From Paenibacillus eucommiae (GTDB lineage Bacteria > Bacillota > Bacilli > Paenibacillales > NBRC-103111): a DNA stretch of 64,000 nt. Both the position numbers and the translations under genes were made by a program. Position 1 is the first letter of the stretch; each line of letters begins with the position of its first letter. Positions 55,006 to 63,940 of the stretch are shown piece by piece. A model generated the notes under the pieces. That model saw only the letters and a list, made by a program, of their open reading frames with translations, searched no databases and was not told the DNA's origin. The stretch spans positions 248,001 to 312,000 of the forward strand of contig NZ_JAGGLB010000002.1 of assembly GCF_017874215.1 (NCBI RefSeq). The letters are read 5' to 3'.

Positions 55006-55659
55006 TCATAATGGCATCTGGAAGTTATATGAACGTTTGGACAAAACGCCAAATCGATAACCCCGTCTCCTTAATTTCCGAATCACGCTCGGTAAGGCAA
55101 CCAAAGTCGGGTTGCTAAAATCATGAAACAATATAATAATTCGAGATTGATGGATGCTCTCTGCAACAATTTTTGTTACGATTTGTTTTGGACTTGGAAA
55201 TGGAGGCTGAGAATCCCCCGAATCGATGTTCCAATCGAAATATACATAGCCTCTGCCCGATAATTCCTTCGCAATCGATTTCATGACCCTCCTGCTGCAA
55301 AACACATTATTGCTTCCTCCGGGAAATCGGAGGAGCTGTGTGCGTTTGCCCAGCAATCTCCAAAGCAATCGTTCCATCTTGTAAAGGTCTCGCAGAAAGA
55401 CAGCCTTGGACACATAAATTTGTGACATCTTGTGCGAATAGGTATGATTTCCGATGGAGTGACCTTGAGCAGCAATAAGTTTGTAGAGCCTCTTTGCCAT
55501 AGGGCTCTCATTTCCAATAACAAAGAAAGTGGCCTTAACCCGATGTTTGTTCAACAGCTGAAGTAGCTTTTTCGAGTTATTCAAGGGTCCATCGTCGAAC
55601 GTTAGATAAGCGACTTTATGAGAATGAGCAGCTGGATTCAATTTACGATCAGGCTTCAT
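55006..55659 (-). CDS. NodB-type polysaccharide deacetylase (canonical TFDD)
   Basis: 217 residues with all motifs: LTFDDGPLNN, SIGNHTYSHKMS, LRFPGGSNN, DWNIDSGDSQ and IILFHDF. It therefore should be a metal-dependent N-deacetylase on an amino-sugar polymer. No signal peptide or membrane helix, unusual for wall deacetylases and consistent with a mother-cell location. ATG 55659 follows GGGGGAGA. Third in the minus operon. Confidence 0.83.
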   Translation of the reverse strand: MKPDRKLNPAAHSHKVAYLTFDDGPLNNSKKLLQLLNKHRVKATFFVIGNESPMAKRLYKLIAAQGHSIGNHTYSHKMSQIYVSKAVFLRDLYKMERLLWRLLGKRTQLLRFPGGSNNVFCSRRVMKSIAKELSGRGYVYFDWNIDSGDSQPPFPSPKQIVTKIVAESIHQSRIIILFHDFSNPTLVALPSVIRKLRRRGYRFGVLSKRSYNFQMPL

Positions 55660-55672
55660 GAATCTCCCCCTG

Positions 55673-56668
55673 CTATACAGAAAGGATACCCTGAGACTTT
55701 AAAGTCTCAAGCACGTAACGGGCCCTGCTTGCATAGCTATGCAATTTTGCCGCGCGAACGGCATTGCGTCGAATTCGTCCGCATTCAGCAGGCAGCTTGC
55801 TATATTTATCGATTAAGGCCTTTGTTTGCTGTTCAGAAGAGGTAACCAGCAGATCTTCTCCTGGACGGAACCACTTCCTGACTTCTGGTGTATCATCCGT
55901 AATCAGCAGCCCTCCTGAGGCAAGAATCTCGTAAGTGCGCTGTGTAAGCCGATCCTCCGCATTTTGCGGACCGAGCACGAATTGGACTGAGCTGTAAACC
56001 TTCACCGCTTCGTTGTAGGGCAAATACCCATGAATTTCGCTGCTGTTAACCGGTTTAGCCAAAATCTTGCGCATTCGCTTCCAGTCTCTGCCGTAAATAT
56101 CCACCTTCAAATTTTTGTGAAGAAAAGGATTAACCAGCCGGCGAACCGACTTGAAGCGGTAATGGTCTGGTTTCTTGCCGTAGAGCTTTGCGTAACCATT
56201 GGCTACAAGTGCCGCTGCTGCCTTATATTTGGAGGCAGGCGCCACGGGTCTATGAACGGCAGGATCGCTCCCGAAGTCAAGATGCGCTGCCCGGATAGCG
56301 CGTTTATTAAATAATCGGACTGTCGGCCGATGAATCGTAAATACAAAATCGGGTTTCATCCTTCGAATGAGAGGTAAAGAAAATTCTTCTGTATAACCAG
56401 GGTCTTCCGTTGACCAATGCACATGCAGGGTACCCGAATGGCGTACCAGTTCAGCAATCAGCCGCTGCTTTTCCGGCGTACTGTTCGCAGGGGTCCACCC
56501 GATTGTAATGATCATATCCGGCTTAAACCGCTTGAGCATTCCTCTTAGCCTGAGCTCTGGCTGGCAGGTTATCACCCGGTGTCCCAGTCTGCGAAAGCCA
56601 TTTGGCAGTCCGTCTTTCCACATCGGGTGACTCTCCAGGAATACGATACGCAGTCTGCGTTTTTTCAT
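55673..56668 (-). CDS. CgeB-like glycosyltransferase 2
   Basis: 331 residues, same design as its neighbours: FLESHPMWKDGLPNGF near the start, VHWSTEDPGYTEEFSLPLI in the middle, and RTYEILASGGLLITDDTPEV then SYASRARYVLETL at the end. ATG 56668 overlaps the upstream paralogue's stop by four bases (ATGA). The paralogues are divergent, so likely act on different sugars or acceptors. Confidence 0.82.
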   Translation of the reverse strand: MKKRRLRIVFLESHPMWKDGLPNGFRRLGHRVITCQPELRLRGMLKRFKPDMIITIGWTPANSTPEKQRLIAELVRHSGTLHVHWSTEDPGYTEEFSLPLIRRMKPDFVFTIHRPTVRLFNKRAIRAAHLDFGSDPAVHRPVAPASKYKAAAALVANGYAKLYGKKPDHYRFKSVRRLVNPFLHKNLKVDIYGRDWKRMRKILAKPVNSSEIHGYLPYNEAVKVYSSVQFVLGPQNAEDRLTQRTYEILASGGLLITDDTPEVRKWFRPGEDLLVTSSEQQTKALIDKYSKLPAECGRIRRNAVRAAKLHSYASRARYVLETLKSQGILSV

Positions 56669-57666
56669 AACCGGCCTCCCTTTGCTTTTATAAACAAACC
56701 TTGTTTGTGAAGAGTAGACAGCATGGTCTGGGCCCGATTTTTATAATGATGTGGATCGATTGCTTTTCTTCCCTGCTTCTGAATCTCTTCTCTTGCCTGT
56801 TGATTCTCCAAATAATAGCGAACCTTAAGTACTGTTTGTTGAGGAGTGGAGCTTACAGCAATTTCCCTTCCAGGCTTCAACAACCGGTGGATCGCTGGCG
56901 TGTCACAAGTTAGCATAAAACCTCTTGAGCCTAACACTTCATACGTGCGTTGCGTAACCATGTCCTTATAGTTCTGCAAACCCAATATGATTTTAGCTGA
57001 GCTGTACACTTTATGTGCATCCTTGTAAGCAATCGGCCCATGCAGCCACTTTTTAGGGATTGCTGCACCCAGGAAGGGCGCCATCCGATGCCAATCACGT
57101 CCATAAAAATCGATCCGCAAGCCATGCTTCAATAGCGGACGAATAAGGATTTCCAGCGCTTTGCGGCGAAAAAGAAGGGGATATTTACGAAGCACATCAG
57201 GATAAGCATTGGCTACAACGGCAATATCACTGCGGTATTTGGCTATTGGCTTCGTAGACTGATGAACGTTTCTGTGATAGGCAAAGTCCAGATGAGCGGA
57301 CCGGTAACCCATTTTACGGAATCTGGCTGCTGTCTTTGATGAAATAGTAAAAACGAAATCCGGATTCATTGTTTGGAGTAAAGGGATCGTAAAAGCCTGA
57401 GTGAAATTGGGATCCTCCGTTGACCAATAAACCAGAGGAATTTTGTATTGTGTGGCAAGCTTGCGCACTAATTGTTGCTTTGGCCTTGTATGATCGGGTC
57501 CCCATCCAACCGAAATAAGAAGATCCGGCTTGAAGACATTTAGATGCTTGGCAACATTAGAGCTTGTGACAGGACCCGACATTCGTACCATATGGCCTAG
57601 CTCCCTAAATCCGTCCGGCAGGCCATAGGACCAGAGCTTACCGCGTTCAAGAAACAAGATTCTCAT
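56665..57666 (-). CDS. CgeB-like glycosyltransferase 3
   Basis: 333 residues, first gene of the six-gene minus operon: MRILFLERGKLWSYGLPDGF, VYWSTEDPNFTQAFTIPLL and RTYEVLGSRGFMLTCDTPAI. ATG 57666 follows CGGAGGG. It is divergent from the deacetylase at 57756, with 89 bases for both promoters. Confidence 0.82.
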   Translation of the reverse strand: MRILFLERGKLWSYGLPDGFRELGHMVRMSGPVTSSNVAKHLNVFKPDLLISVGWGPDHTRPKQQLVRKLATQYKIPLVYWSTEDPNFTQAFTIPLLQTMNPDFVFTISSKTAARFRKMGYRSAHLDFAYHRNVHQSTKPIAKYRSDIAVVANAYPDVLRKYPLLFRRKALEILIRPLLKHGLRIDFYGRDWHRMAPFLGAAIPKKWLHGPIAYKDAHKVYSSAKIILGLQNYKDMVTQRTYEVLGSRGFMLTCDTPAIHRLLKPGREIAVSSTPQQTVLKVRYYLENQQAREEIQKQGRKAIDPHHYKNRAQTMLSTLHKQGLFIKAKGGRL

Positions 57667-57755
57667 AAATCCCTCCGGTGCTTACCAGACATGAGTCAGT
57701 CATACAATCCATTCATTTTTGATGGCATATAATTTAGTAGAGAGGAGGAAGTTCA

Positions 57756-58376
57756 TTGGCTGGAGATGATGCGATTTACCGTGTAGATATTCCGAAAAAA
57801 TGGGTGGCTTTAACATTCGATATTGGCTGGGGTGGAAAGGTGGCTCCCCGGGTAATCAGGGTGCTTCGCAGGTATAACGTGAACAAGGCAACCTTTTTTC
57901 TGTCCGGCCCTGTGGCACAGCTGAGAACAAATATAGTCAAACTCATTCAAAGGAATGGTTTTGAAATTGGATCTCACGGCTATTTGCATGAAAATTATAC
58001 TTCCCAAAGCAAGAGTTGGATTCGCAAAGAAGTTCGCAAAGCTGAGCGGGTTATTTTCTCGGCAACCGGTATAAGGCCTAGATTAATCAGAACGCCTAAT
58101 GGAGATATGAATCCTGCAGTCATCCGTCAGCTCAGCACCCTAGGCTACCGGACCATTCATTGGAGTGTTGACTCCCTAGATTGGAAAAACCCAGGCGTCA
58201 AAGCCATTATCAGAAATACCACTCACAAAACACACGCTGGTGATATCATCCTGCTGCATGCCAGTGATTCTGCTAAACAAACGGCCCAGGCGCTCCCATA
58301 CATTATTCAATTATTAAGAGCCAAAGGTTTTTCATTCGTTAGCGTAACTGAGCTATTGAACAGTAAAAAAACTTAA
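57756..58376 (+). CDS. NodB-type polysaccharide deacetylase, PdaB-like
   Basis: 206 residues with VALTFDIGWGG (catalytic Asp retained), SHGYLHENYT (metal His), RTPNGDMN, SVDSLDWKNPG and IILLHASD. No signal peptide. TTG 57756 is the start, eight bases after GGAGG. It is a close relative of the protein at 53330 but with an intact Asp in motif 1. It reads away from the six-gene operon and probably shares regulation. Confidence 0.82.
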   Translation: MAGDDAIYRVDIPKKWVALTFDIGWGGKVAPRVIRVLRRYNVNKATFFLSGPVAQLRTNIVKLIQRNGFEIGSHGYLHENYTSQSKSWIRKEVRKAERVIFSATGIRPRLIRTPNGDMNPAVIRQLSTLGYRTIHWSVDSLDWKNPGVKAIIRNTTHKTHAGDIILLHASDSAKQTAQALPYIIQLLRAKGFSFVSVTELLNSKKT

Positions 58377-58488
58377 GTCTCGCTAGGCTTCTACCATCAT
58401 ATTCGAAAGAATTCCAGGGGAACTGGGCAACAAACCAAATTTAGAAGCTGGAGATAATTTAACACCTCCGCTTAAGATTTTCCATACG
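58377..58488. other. Intergenic segment after the PdaB-like gene
   Basis: No ORF or clear hairpin is visible; it merges into the repeat cluster. Confidence 0.4.
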
Positions 58489-58515
58489 CCTTGCTGCTTC
58501 CTTTGAGGTATGTAA
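58489..58515. repeat. Solo left end of the structured dispersed repeat
   Basis: CCTTGCTGCTTCCTTTGAGG resembles CCTTGTGGTGTCCTTTGAGG of copies 2 and 3; the rest of the element is missing. Confidence 0.5.
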
Positions 58516-58574
58516 TTGGGGAAAGCTAACCTCCACTTGCATGTTAACCTGATAACTTTAGCTGGCGCGCTGCT

Positions 58575-58775
58575 ACTTTAGCGATGTTTTTCATCACTAA
58601 AAGCCCGGGTTCATCCCCACATACTACTTTAACAATGAAAAACATCATTAAAATCCCTTTCCCCCCAGGAAGATGATGTCATCCGTCCTCTTTTAGTGAT
58701 GAAAATCATCATTAAAGTGCTGATGGACCTGAAAACAATTACTTTAGCGATCAAAAACATCGTTAAGTGAAGCAC
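58575..58775. repeat. Cluster of four TTAACGATG-type palindromes, containing double unit copy C
   Basis: CTTTAGCGATG...CATCACTAAAAG (58575-58602); CTTTAACAATG...CATCATTAAA (58627-58652); CCTCTTTTAGTGATG...ATCATTAAAG (about 58687-58718); linker GACCTGAAAACAATTA; and CTTTAGCGATC...CATCGTTAAG (about 58742-58768). The last two form the same double unit as at 34360 and 42761. Confidence 0.75.
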
Positions 58776-58800
58776 TTGAACTTTCTGGCTAATACAACCA

Positions 58801-58854
58801 TGAAATGTACAACAGCTCCTCATCGTAATTCGATGGGAGCTGTTGTATATTTCA
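58801..58854 (-). terminator. Terminator-like hairpin after the SGNH hydrolase gene
   Basis: TGAAATGTACAACAGCTCC (58801-58819) pairs with GGAGCTGTTGTATATTTCA (58836-58854) with one mismatch; the 58821-58835 loop is itself a CATCG/CGATG palindrome. Confidence 0.7.
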
Positions 58855-58914
58855 CAGAAAACATCGTGCTCAATCTCTTCGTTCAATTATATTCGTTCAA
58901 TTATACTTGTTCAT

Positions 58915-60048
58915 CTATTCTAGAATGAAGCCTTTAAAGTCTGCCTTCGATGACGCTCCTGTGAATACTTGCAGGAAATACAGCCCTTGATCCAAGTGAT
59001 CGATAACTGTTTCAGCACCAATCAGGCTTTTGATAACGCCATTTAGTTTGACATAGGTATCAGGCGAGATCGTTTTATAAGCCTTCAATGTTAGCTTCCG
59101 CTTGGCATTAAGAAACACCCATGCTGACATGATCATCATGTCCGTTGAGTCCGCCTTCGCACAATCAACATAAACTTTGAAGCTGTCCGTCAGCACTTCC
59201 GGCATAGACAACCAGTCATCAGGTACACTGTTCTTGATTTTTTGACTGGAATAATCAATTTTGGTATAACCATCTACTACGATTGTACGGGGGGACAGGC
59301 AGGAGAAGAGTACACCCGCTTCATACCTATGGCCAATGTCTCCAAAGTGCAGCCGATCTGAAATAATTCGTTGAGCACTGATAGAGGAATACTGCAAAAA
59401 CCTTTCCGTATATTCGTTCATGTCAATGATCTGAAGTCCATACGCTTCCGCCAGCTCTTTCTTTACTTCGTTGGCTATGCAAGCGATATGTTCGCTCGTT
59501 CTCATCGGGTAGTCAGCTGCATATTCAGTGTTTGCTCCCGGTTCAACGATTGCTTGGGTCGTCAGTAGAAACGGTTGAATGTTCTTGGAGTAGCACCAAT
59601 TAATAATCTTCTCGATTGACCCTTTAAATCCGTCCCGGTAAGCTTTTTCGTTGGGATACAGAAGCCGGTCATTGATTCCAAAGCCGATTCCAATCATTTG
59701 TGCATCCTGATAAGCGGATCCTCCTCCGAACTGTTCCTCTAAGATGGTTACCGCCCAGCTTGCATTCGTTCCGCTAAAACCCGAGTTGTAAATGCGCAAA
59801 ATGCTATTTTGCGTAGCTTCTCGAAGCAATTCCTCCAGATTTTTCGAAAATGTGTTCGGAGAAGTGCTGTCCATTCCAATGGTATTAGCCACCCAGCCCG
59901 TCGTATTCACACCATCGACTGTGCTATCTCCAAAAAAAGCAATGGGAAACTTGCTTCCTTGCAGCCACTGTGTCCATGCATCGTTGAACGCACATATTTT
60001 TTGTGGTATTAGTGCTTTATTTGAATCATTTTTCTGATTTGTGTGCAA
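58915..60048 (-). CDS. SGNH/GDSL-family hydrolase (cytoplasmic or unconventional)
   Basis: 377 residues. Block I is FPIAFFGDSTVDGVN (catalytic Ser in GDS), a Gly block is SGFSGTNASW, block III is GFGINDRLL, and the final His/Asp block is SDRLHFGDIGHRY. The C-terminal ~120 residues form a beta-rich extra domain. No signal peptide is visible, unlike the Tat-exported SGNH protein at 14448. TTG 60048 follows GGAGGTGCAGA. The substrate is unknown, an acyl ester. It lies alone between the repeat cluster and the ACT-MFS gene. Confidence 0.78.
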   Translation of the reverse strand: MHTNQKNDSNKALIPQKICAFNDAWTQWLQGSKFPIAFFGDSTVDGVNTTGWVANTIGMDSTSPNTFSKNLEELLREATQNSILRIYNSGFSGTNASWAVTILEEQFGGGSAYQDAQMIGIGFGINDRLLYPNEKAYRDGFKGSIEKIINWCYSKNIQPFLLTTQAIVEPGANTEYAADYPMRTSEHIACIANEVKKELAEAYGLQIIDMNEYTERFLQYSSISAQRIISDRLHFGDIGHRYEAGVLFSCLSPRTIVVDGYTKIDYSSQKIKNSVPDDWLSMPEVLTDSFKVYVDCAKADSTDMMIMSAWVFLNAKRKLTLKAYKTISPDTYVKLNGVIKSLIGAETVIDHLDQGLYFLQVFTGASSKADFKGFILE

Positions 60049-60249
60049 ATCTGCACCTCCTATAATTGGTAAAGGAAAAGTTGTTATGTAAGCTTCATAA
60101 GCCTAAATTAACATCTATAAGAGTGCTACTTAACGAGCATAATGTCAGATGTCAATTCCACTGTTGTTCTATCATTATACTAGCAGTAAATAGATTCAAT
60201 ACCAATGAACTGGATTAAGATTTGCACATAAATAAATCATAATATTAAA

Positions 60250-61677
60250 TTAACGTTTTCGCTCTCCTCTAACCAAATGAACAACAATTAATACTACCAT
60301 TACCGCTGCGAATCCATATATGGCGGGCGTCAACCCGACACCCCGGGCAACGAATCCCAGACCAAGTATAGGTATGCTTAGACCCATGTAAGAGACTGCA
60401 TAGAAAAGGCTCATGACACTGGTTCTGGAACGATCCGGTGTATGCGCATTGAGAACGAGCAGACTACCGCTATAGAGCGGGCCATGGCCGATTCCGATTA
60501 AACAGCTCATAAGTACTAGCAATATCAACGACTTTGTAACGAGCATCGCAACTACCGCGGCTAATCCGAGGAGCATAGCTATACATCCAATTTGCGCCGC
60601 TCTTCTAGTGGGTAGTTTTCGTAGGAGCAGCTGGCTTAGAGCAGACATTCCGAGCACCAGGGAAACCATGCCACCCGAGAGCAACAAATTTGACCTCCCA
60701 ACGATATCGTTCATATAAGAAGGGATAACGGATAACAGCAATCCCAAAATCGTCCACGCCAGGAAAGTCGCTGTTGAGCAGTGAAAGAAAATTCCTCTCA
60801 TCTCTTTGGGAACCTGGAGTTTAAGTAATGGTGATTTCAATAGGGATGGATTATGCGTCTCTGGCACAAAAAATGCAATCCCGAAAAGACACAATAAAGC
60901 CAGCGCAGCATGGATAGCAAAACTAAGCACCAGCGGCGCGGGCGCATATTGCCCTAATCCGCCCCCGACCAAAGGGGCAGCAGCATTCGCACTTGTCGTG
61001 GCAATTGCCAGGACAACAGCGGCTTTGCCTAACTTTTCGCGGGGAAGGAATGCCATTAATGCTGATACCGCAATTCCGCTGAACATACCTACCGACAAGC
61101 CCTGTAGAACGCGAGCCGCCAATAATTCACCGATTCCCTCCGCAAACATGAATAAGAATGATGCCGTGAAGGAGCAGAAGACTGCAGGAACTAGCAGACT
61201 TTTCCTTCCCCACCGATCTGAGATTTGACCAACAATGACTATAGTGGGGATGACAACCAGTGCATAAGAAGCAAATAGAAGTGTCATGATCACGGGAGAG
61301 AGATTCCACTTCATTCGGTAAAGCGCATAGAGCGGAGTTGGCAGGTTGGCTCCGAGAATGGCGATGAATAAGCTAAAGGCAATGAACCAGAAAGAGGTTT
61401 GGGCTCGGAATTGTATGCCCGTTAACGAGATTCGTTTCCTTTGTGTCGATACCACCTGGATGACATCCGCCAGGGCCGTGAGCTGACTCATGATCCGCTG
61501 AAGGTGCTCTTCGCCGATGCTCGTGTCGATCCTCATGCGAGAAATAGCTGGACTGCCGACCATCCCAGCGTGTATCCTATCAATATTGTAACCGTTCCGG
61601 CTGAAAAGCTCCGTAACTCGTGCTAAGGCGCCAGGTTGATTGTGAACCGTCATCGTAAGTCTTTGCAAAGTAATCAT
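60250..61677 (-). CDS. Fusion of an IlvN/IlvH-like ACT domain to an MFS transporter
   Basis: 475 residues. Residues 1-80 read as an acetolactate-synthase small-subunit-type ACT domain (TMTVHNQPGALARVTELFSR, NGYNIDRIHAG). From about residue 95 twelve hydrophobic segments form an MFS transporter, with the loop 2-3 signature QISDRWGRKSLL and PETHNPSLL between halves. There is no stop or frameshift between the two parts. An ACT domain at the cytoplasmic N-terminus would let an amino acid such as valine gate transport; this is an inference. The start ATG 61677 stands behind GAGGGGACGG. It is divergent from a LysR-type gene 124 bases away, its probable regulator. Confidence 0.82.
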   Translation of the reverse strand: MITLQRLTMTVHNQPGALARVTELFSRNGYNIDRIHAGMVGSPAISRMRIDTSIGEEHLQRIMSQLTALADVIQVVSTQRKRISLTGIQFRAQTSFWFIAFSLFIAILGANLPTPLYALYRMKWNLSPVIMTLLFASYALVVIPTIVIVGQISDRWGRKSLLVPAVFCSFTASFLFMFAEGIGELLAARVLQGLSVGMFSGIAVSALMAFLPREKLGKAAVVLAIATTSANAAAPLVGGGLGQYAPAPLVLSFAIHAALALLCLFGIAFFVPETHNPSLLKSPLLKLQVPKEMRGIFFHCSTATFLAWTILGLLLSVIPSYMNDIVGRSNLLLSGGMVSLVLGMSALSQLLLRKLPTRRAAQIGCIAMLLGLAAVVAMLVTKSLILLVLMSCLIGIGHGPLYSGSLLVLNAHTPDRSRTSVMSLFYAVSYMGLSIPILGLGFVARGVGLTPAIYGFAAVMVVLIVVHLVRGERKR

Positions 61678-61801
61678 TCATTCGTCCGTCCCCTCATCAA
61701 CTTATTTAAGTCGATGGTAGCATGGAAAGAGAAGCAAGTGTAATACCCGTTTTGTCGGTAGCACCATCCTTTAAAGTATGTATCCGAAGGAGTGAATCAT
61801 C

Positions 61802-62686
61802 ATGGATATTAGGCAGCTTCGGTACTTTCTTGAGATCGCTAAGGAAAGGCAAATTACCCGTGCCGCCAAGAAGCTGAACATGGAGCAACCTCCTTTGAGC
61901 CGGCAGTTAAAGCTAATGGAACAAGAGCTTGGTGTTGTTCTGTTCGACCGCAGTGGAAAAGAGTTGGAGCTGACGCAGGCGGGTCTTGTATTGCGGCGGG
62001 AAGCAGAGGAGATTATTAGGCGTTTAAATGAAGCTGTCGTGGAAATCAAGGAGCTAGATACCGGAATCAGCGGAATGTTGTCTATTGGATCTGCTGTTAC
62101 CTGCAGCTCCTTAGTATCGCAGCAGATGATGAATTTCAGCAGTGCCTATCCCAACATCACCTACAAAGTGCTGGAAGGTGACCATACTGCGTTGGCCAAT
62201 TACTTACATCAAAGAAGCGTTGAGCTTGCGATCACCCGTCTGCCCTTCGAATCAAAGGAGGATGCGAATCAATATGCCGTCCGCAGCCTGATTTCCGACC
62301 CTCTCGTTGCCGTGGTCCATGAGAGCCTATGTGTGGCCAGCATTTCGGTAACGCTCGAGGAAATTGCCGGCCTGCCCCTGCTGGTTCTGAAATCGGACAG
62401 GACAATCGGGCTTTATGATAAAATTATGATGGAATACAGGATGAGAGGGTTAGTCCCAAATGTACGCTGCGAGTGCTCTAGCGTTGCGATTACTATTTCC
62501 CTGATCATGGCCGGAATGGGCGTAGCTGTGATGCCTGCATCGGTCGTCTCTTCTTTCCCCTTTCAAGGGCTGGTCATACTGCCGATTCGGGATATGGAAT
62601 TGCACTCTGACGTTGGTGTTGTATGGTTAAAGGACCGGTATCTGTCCAAATCAGCGGAAGTTTTTATTCGGTTGTTGCTGGAGTGA
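61802..62686 (+). CDS. LysR-type transcriptional regulator
   Basis: 294 residues: N-terminal winged helix (MDIRQLRYFLEIAKERQITR, LNMEQPPLSRQLKLMEQELG), a linker helix and a C-terminal effector domain beginning at about residue 90 (GMLSIGSAVTCSSLVSQQ). ATG 61802 follows GAAGGAG. It is divergent from the ACT-MFS fusion, the usual place for a target of a LysR protein, and the ligand may be the transported compound. Confidence 0.88.
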   Translation: MDIRQLRYFLEIAKERQITRAAKKLNMEQPPLSRQLKLMEQELGVVLFDRSGKELELTQAGLVLRREAEEIIRRLNEAVVEIKELDTGISGMLSIGSAVTCSSLVSQQMMNFSSAYPNITYKVLEGDHTALANYLHQRSVELAITRLPFESKEDANQYAVRSLISDPLVAVVHESLCVASISVTLEEIAGLPLLVLKSDRTIGLYDKIMMEYRMRGLVPNVRCECSSVAITISLIMAGMGVAVMPASVVSSFPFQGLVILPIRDMELHSDVGVVWLKDRYLSKSAEVFIRLLLE

Positions 62687-62762
62687 TATATCCTCTACAC
62701 AAGCGTATGTATACAACTGGTATTCCATCGCAAACTATAGTAAAAAAAGGAGAAATACTTGG

Positions 62763-63854
62763 ATGATTTACTTAATTTTAGTGGCTTCTATTATTGTCTT
62801 GGTTTATCTAGTTCTCAACTTTTATCCAGTGCTCGGCGGGAAAAAGTCACAGGAAAGTCTGAGAAGAATTAACGATTCCAATAATTTTGTCAATAGTAAG
62901 TTCCGCAACCAAATCCCTACACCTATGGATATGAACTTTAAAGACACCATTAAGATGTTCCGGCAGATGATAAAAGGGAATCCGCTTAGTAAACCAAAGG
63001 GCGGTATTACTGTAGAAAGCATGGACCCCAAATTCATTAAAGAAAACGAGGCAGATCAAATTACATGGTTTGGGCATTCGGCATTATTACTTAAAATAGC
63101 TGGGCTAACCTTGCTATTAGATCCTATGTTTGGGAAATCCCCATCGCCTTTCCCGGTTTTTGGTCCTAAGCGATATAGTACGAAGCTGCCCATAGAGATT
63201 GAGGAGTTGCCAGCAATTGATGCCGTGATTTTTTCCCATGATCACTATGACCACCTGGATTACGGCTCTATTCAAAAGCTGAAAGGAAAAGTCAAACAAT
63301 TCATTGTTCCGCTGGGTGTCGCAGGACATCTGGTACGGTGGGGTGTAGATCCGCAAATCATTCAAGAGCATGATTGGTGGGACGAGTTTACATTTAGAGG
63401 ACTCACCCTGGCTAGCACACCAGCAAGGCATTTCTCAGGTCGGGGACTTGGTGGCCGAGATACCTCTTTATGGTGTTCTTGGGTCATTATTAGCGATAAG
63501 ACAAGGGTATTTTTTAGTGGGGATAGTGGATATGGCCCTCATTTCAAAGAAATTGGCAGTAAATATGGACCATTTGATCTAACTTTAATGGAATGCGGTC
63601 AATATAATGAACAATGGGCTGGCATCCATATGATGCCTGAGGAAACTTTGCAGGCACAGATGGACGTGCAAGGGAAGCTGATGATTCCTATTCACTGGGG
63701 GGCCTTCACATTAGCGGTACATAGCTGGACTGACCCCGTTGAACGAGCAATAAAGGCTGCCAAGCAGCTAGGTGCAGCTATAGCGACGCCCAGAATTGGA
63801 GAAACCGTCTATATTGGAGCTGAGGTATATCCAAATTCGACATGGTGGAAATAA
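62763..63854 (+). CDS. MBL-fold metallo-hydrolase, NAPE-PLD/UlaG-like, membrane anchored
   Basis: 363 residues. A single N-terminal transmembrane helix (MIYLILVASIIVLVYLVLNF) precedes a metallo-beta-lactamase fold: ITWFGHSALLL, the metal motif SHDHYDHLDY (about residue 158), STPARHFSGRG, VFFSGDSGYG and IPIHWGAFTLAV. The motif order matches the NAPE-hydrolysing phospholipase D/UlaG group. ATG 62763 follows AAGGAG. The substrate is unknown. It is 76 bases downstream of the LysR gene on the same strand and closes at the 63891 terminator. Confidence 0.85.
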   Translation: MIYLILVASIIVLVYLVLNFYPVLGGKKSQESLRRINDSNNFVNSKFRNQIPTPMDMNFKDTIKMFRQMIKGNPLSKPKGGITVESMDPKFIKENEADQITWFGHSALLLKIAGLTLLLDPMFGKSPSPFPVFGPKRYSTKLPIEIEELPAIDAVIFSHDHYDHLDYGSIQKLKGKVKQFIVPLGVAGHLVRWGVDPQIIQEHDWWDEFTFRGLTLASTPARHFSGRGLGGRDTSLWCSWVIISDKTRVFFSGDSGYGPHFKEIGSKYGPFDLTLMECGQYNEQWAGIHMMPEETLQAQMDVQGKLMIPIHWGAFTLAVHSWTDPVERAIKAAKQLGAAIATPRIGETVYIGAEVYPNSTWWK

Positions 63855-63890
63855 TGGTATAAAATCCCACAACAACATTCCCTGCCTCGG

Positions 63891-63940
63891 CACACCAAAT
63901 AGAGGGTAATGCCAATTGGCTTCACCCTCTATTTGGTGTG
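63891..63940 (+). terminator. Intrinsic terminator after the MBL-fold gene
   Basis: CACACCAAATAGAGGGT (63891-63907) pairs perfectly with ACCCTCTATTTGGTGTG (63924-63940), with an inner GCC/GGC pair. A T-rich stretch follows. Confidence 0.8.
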
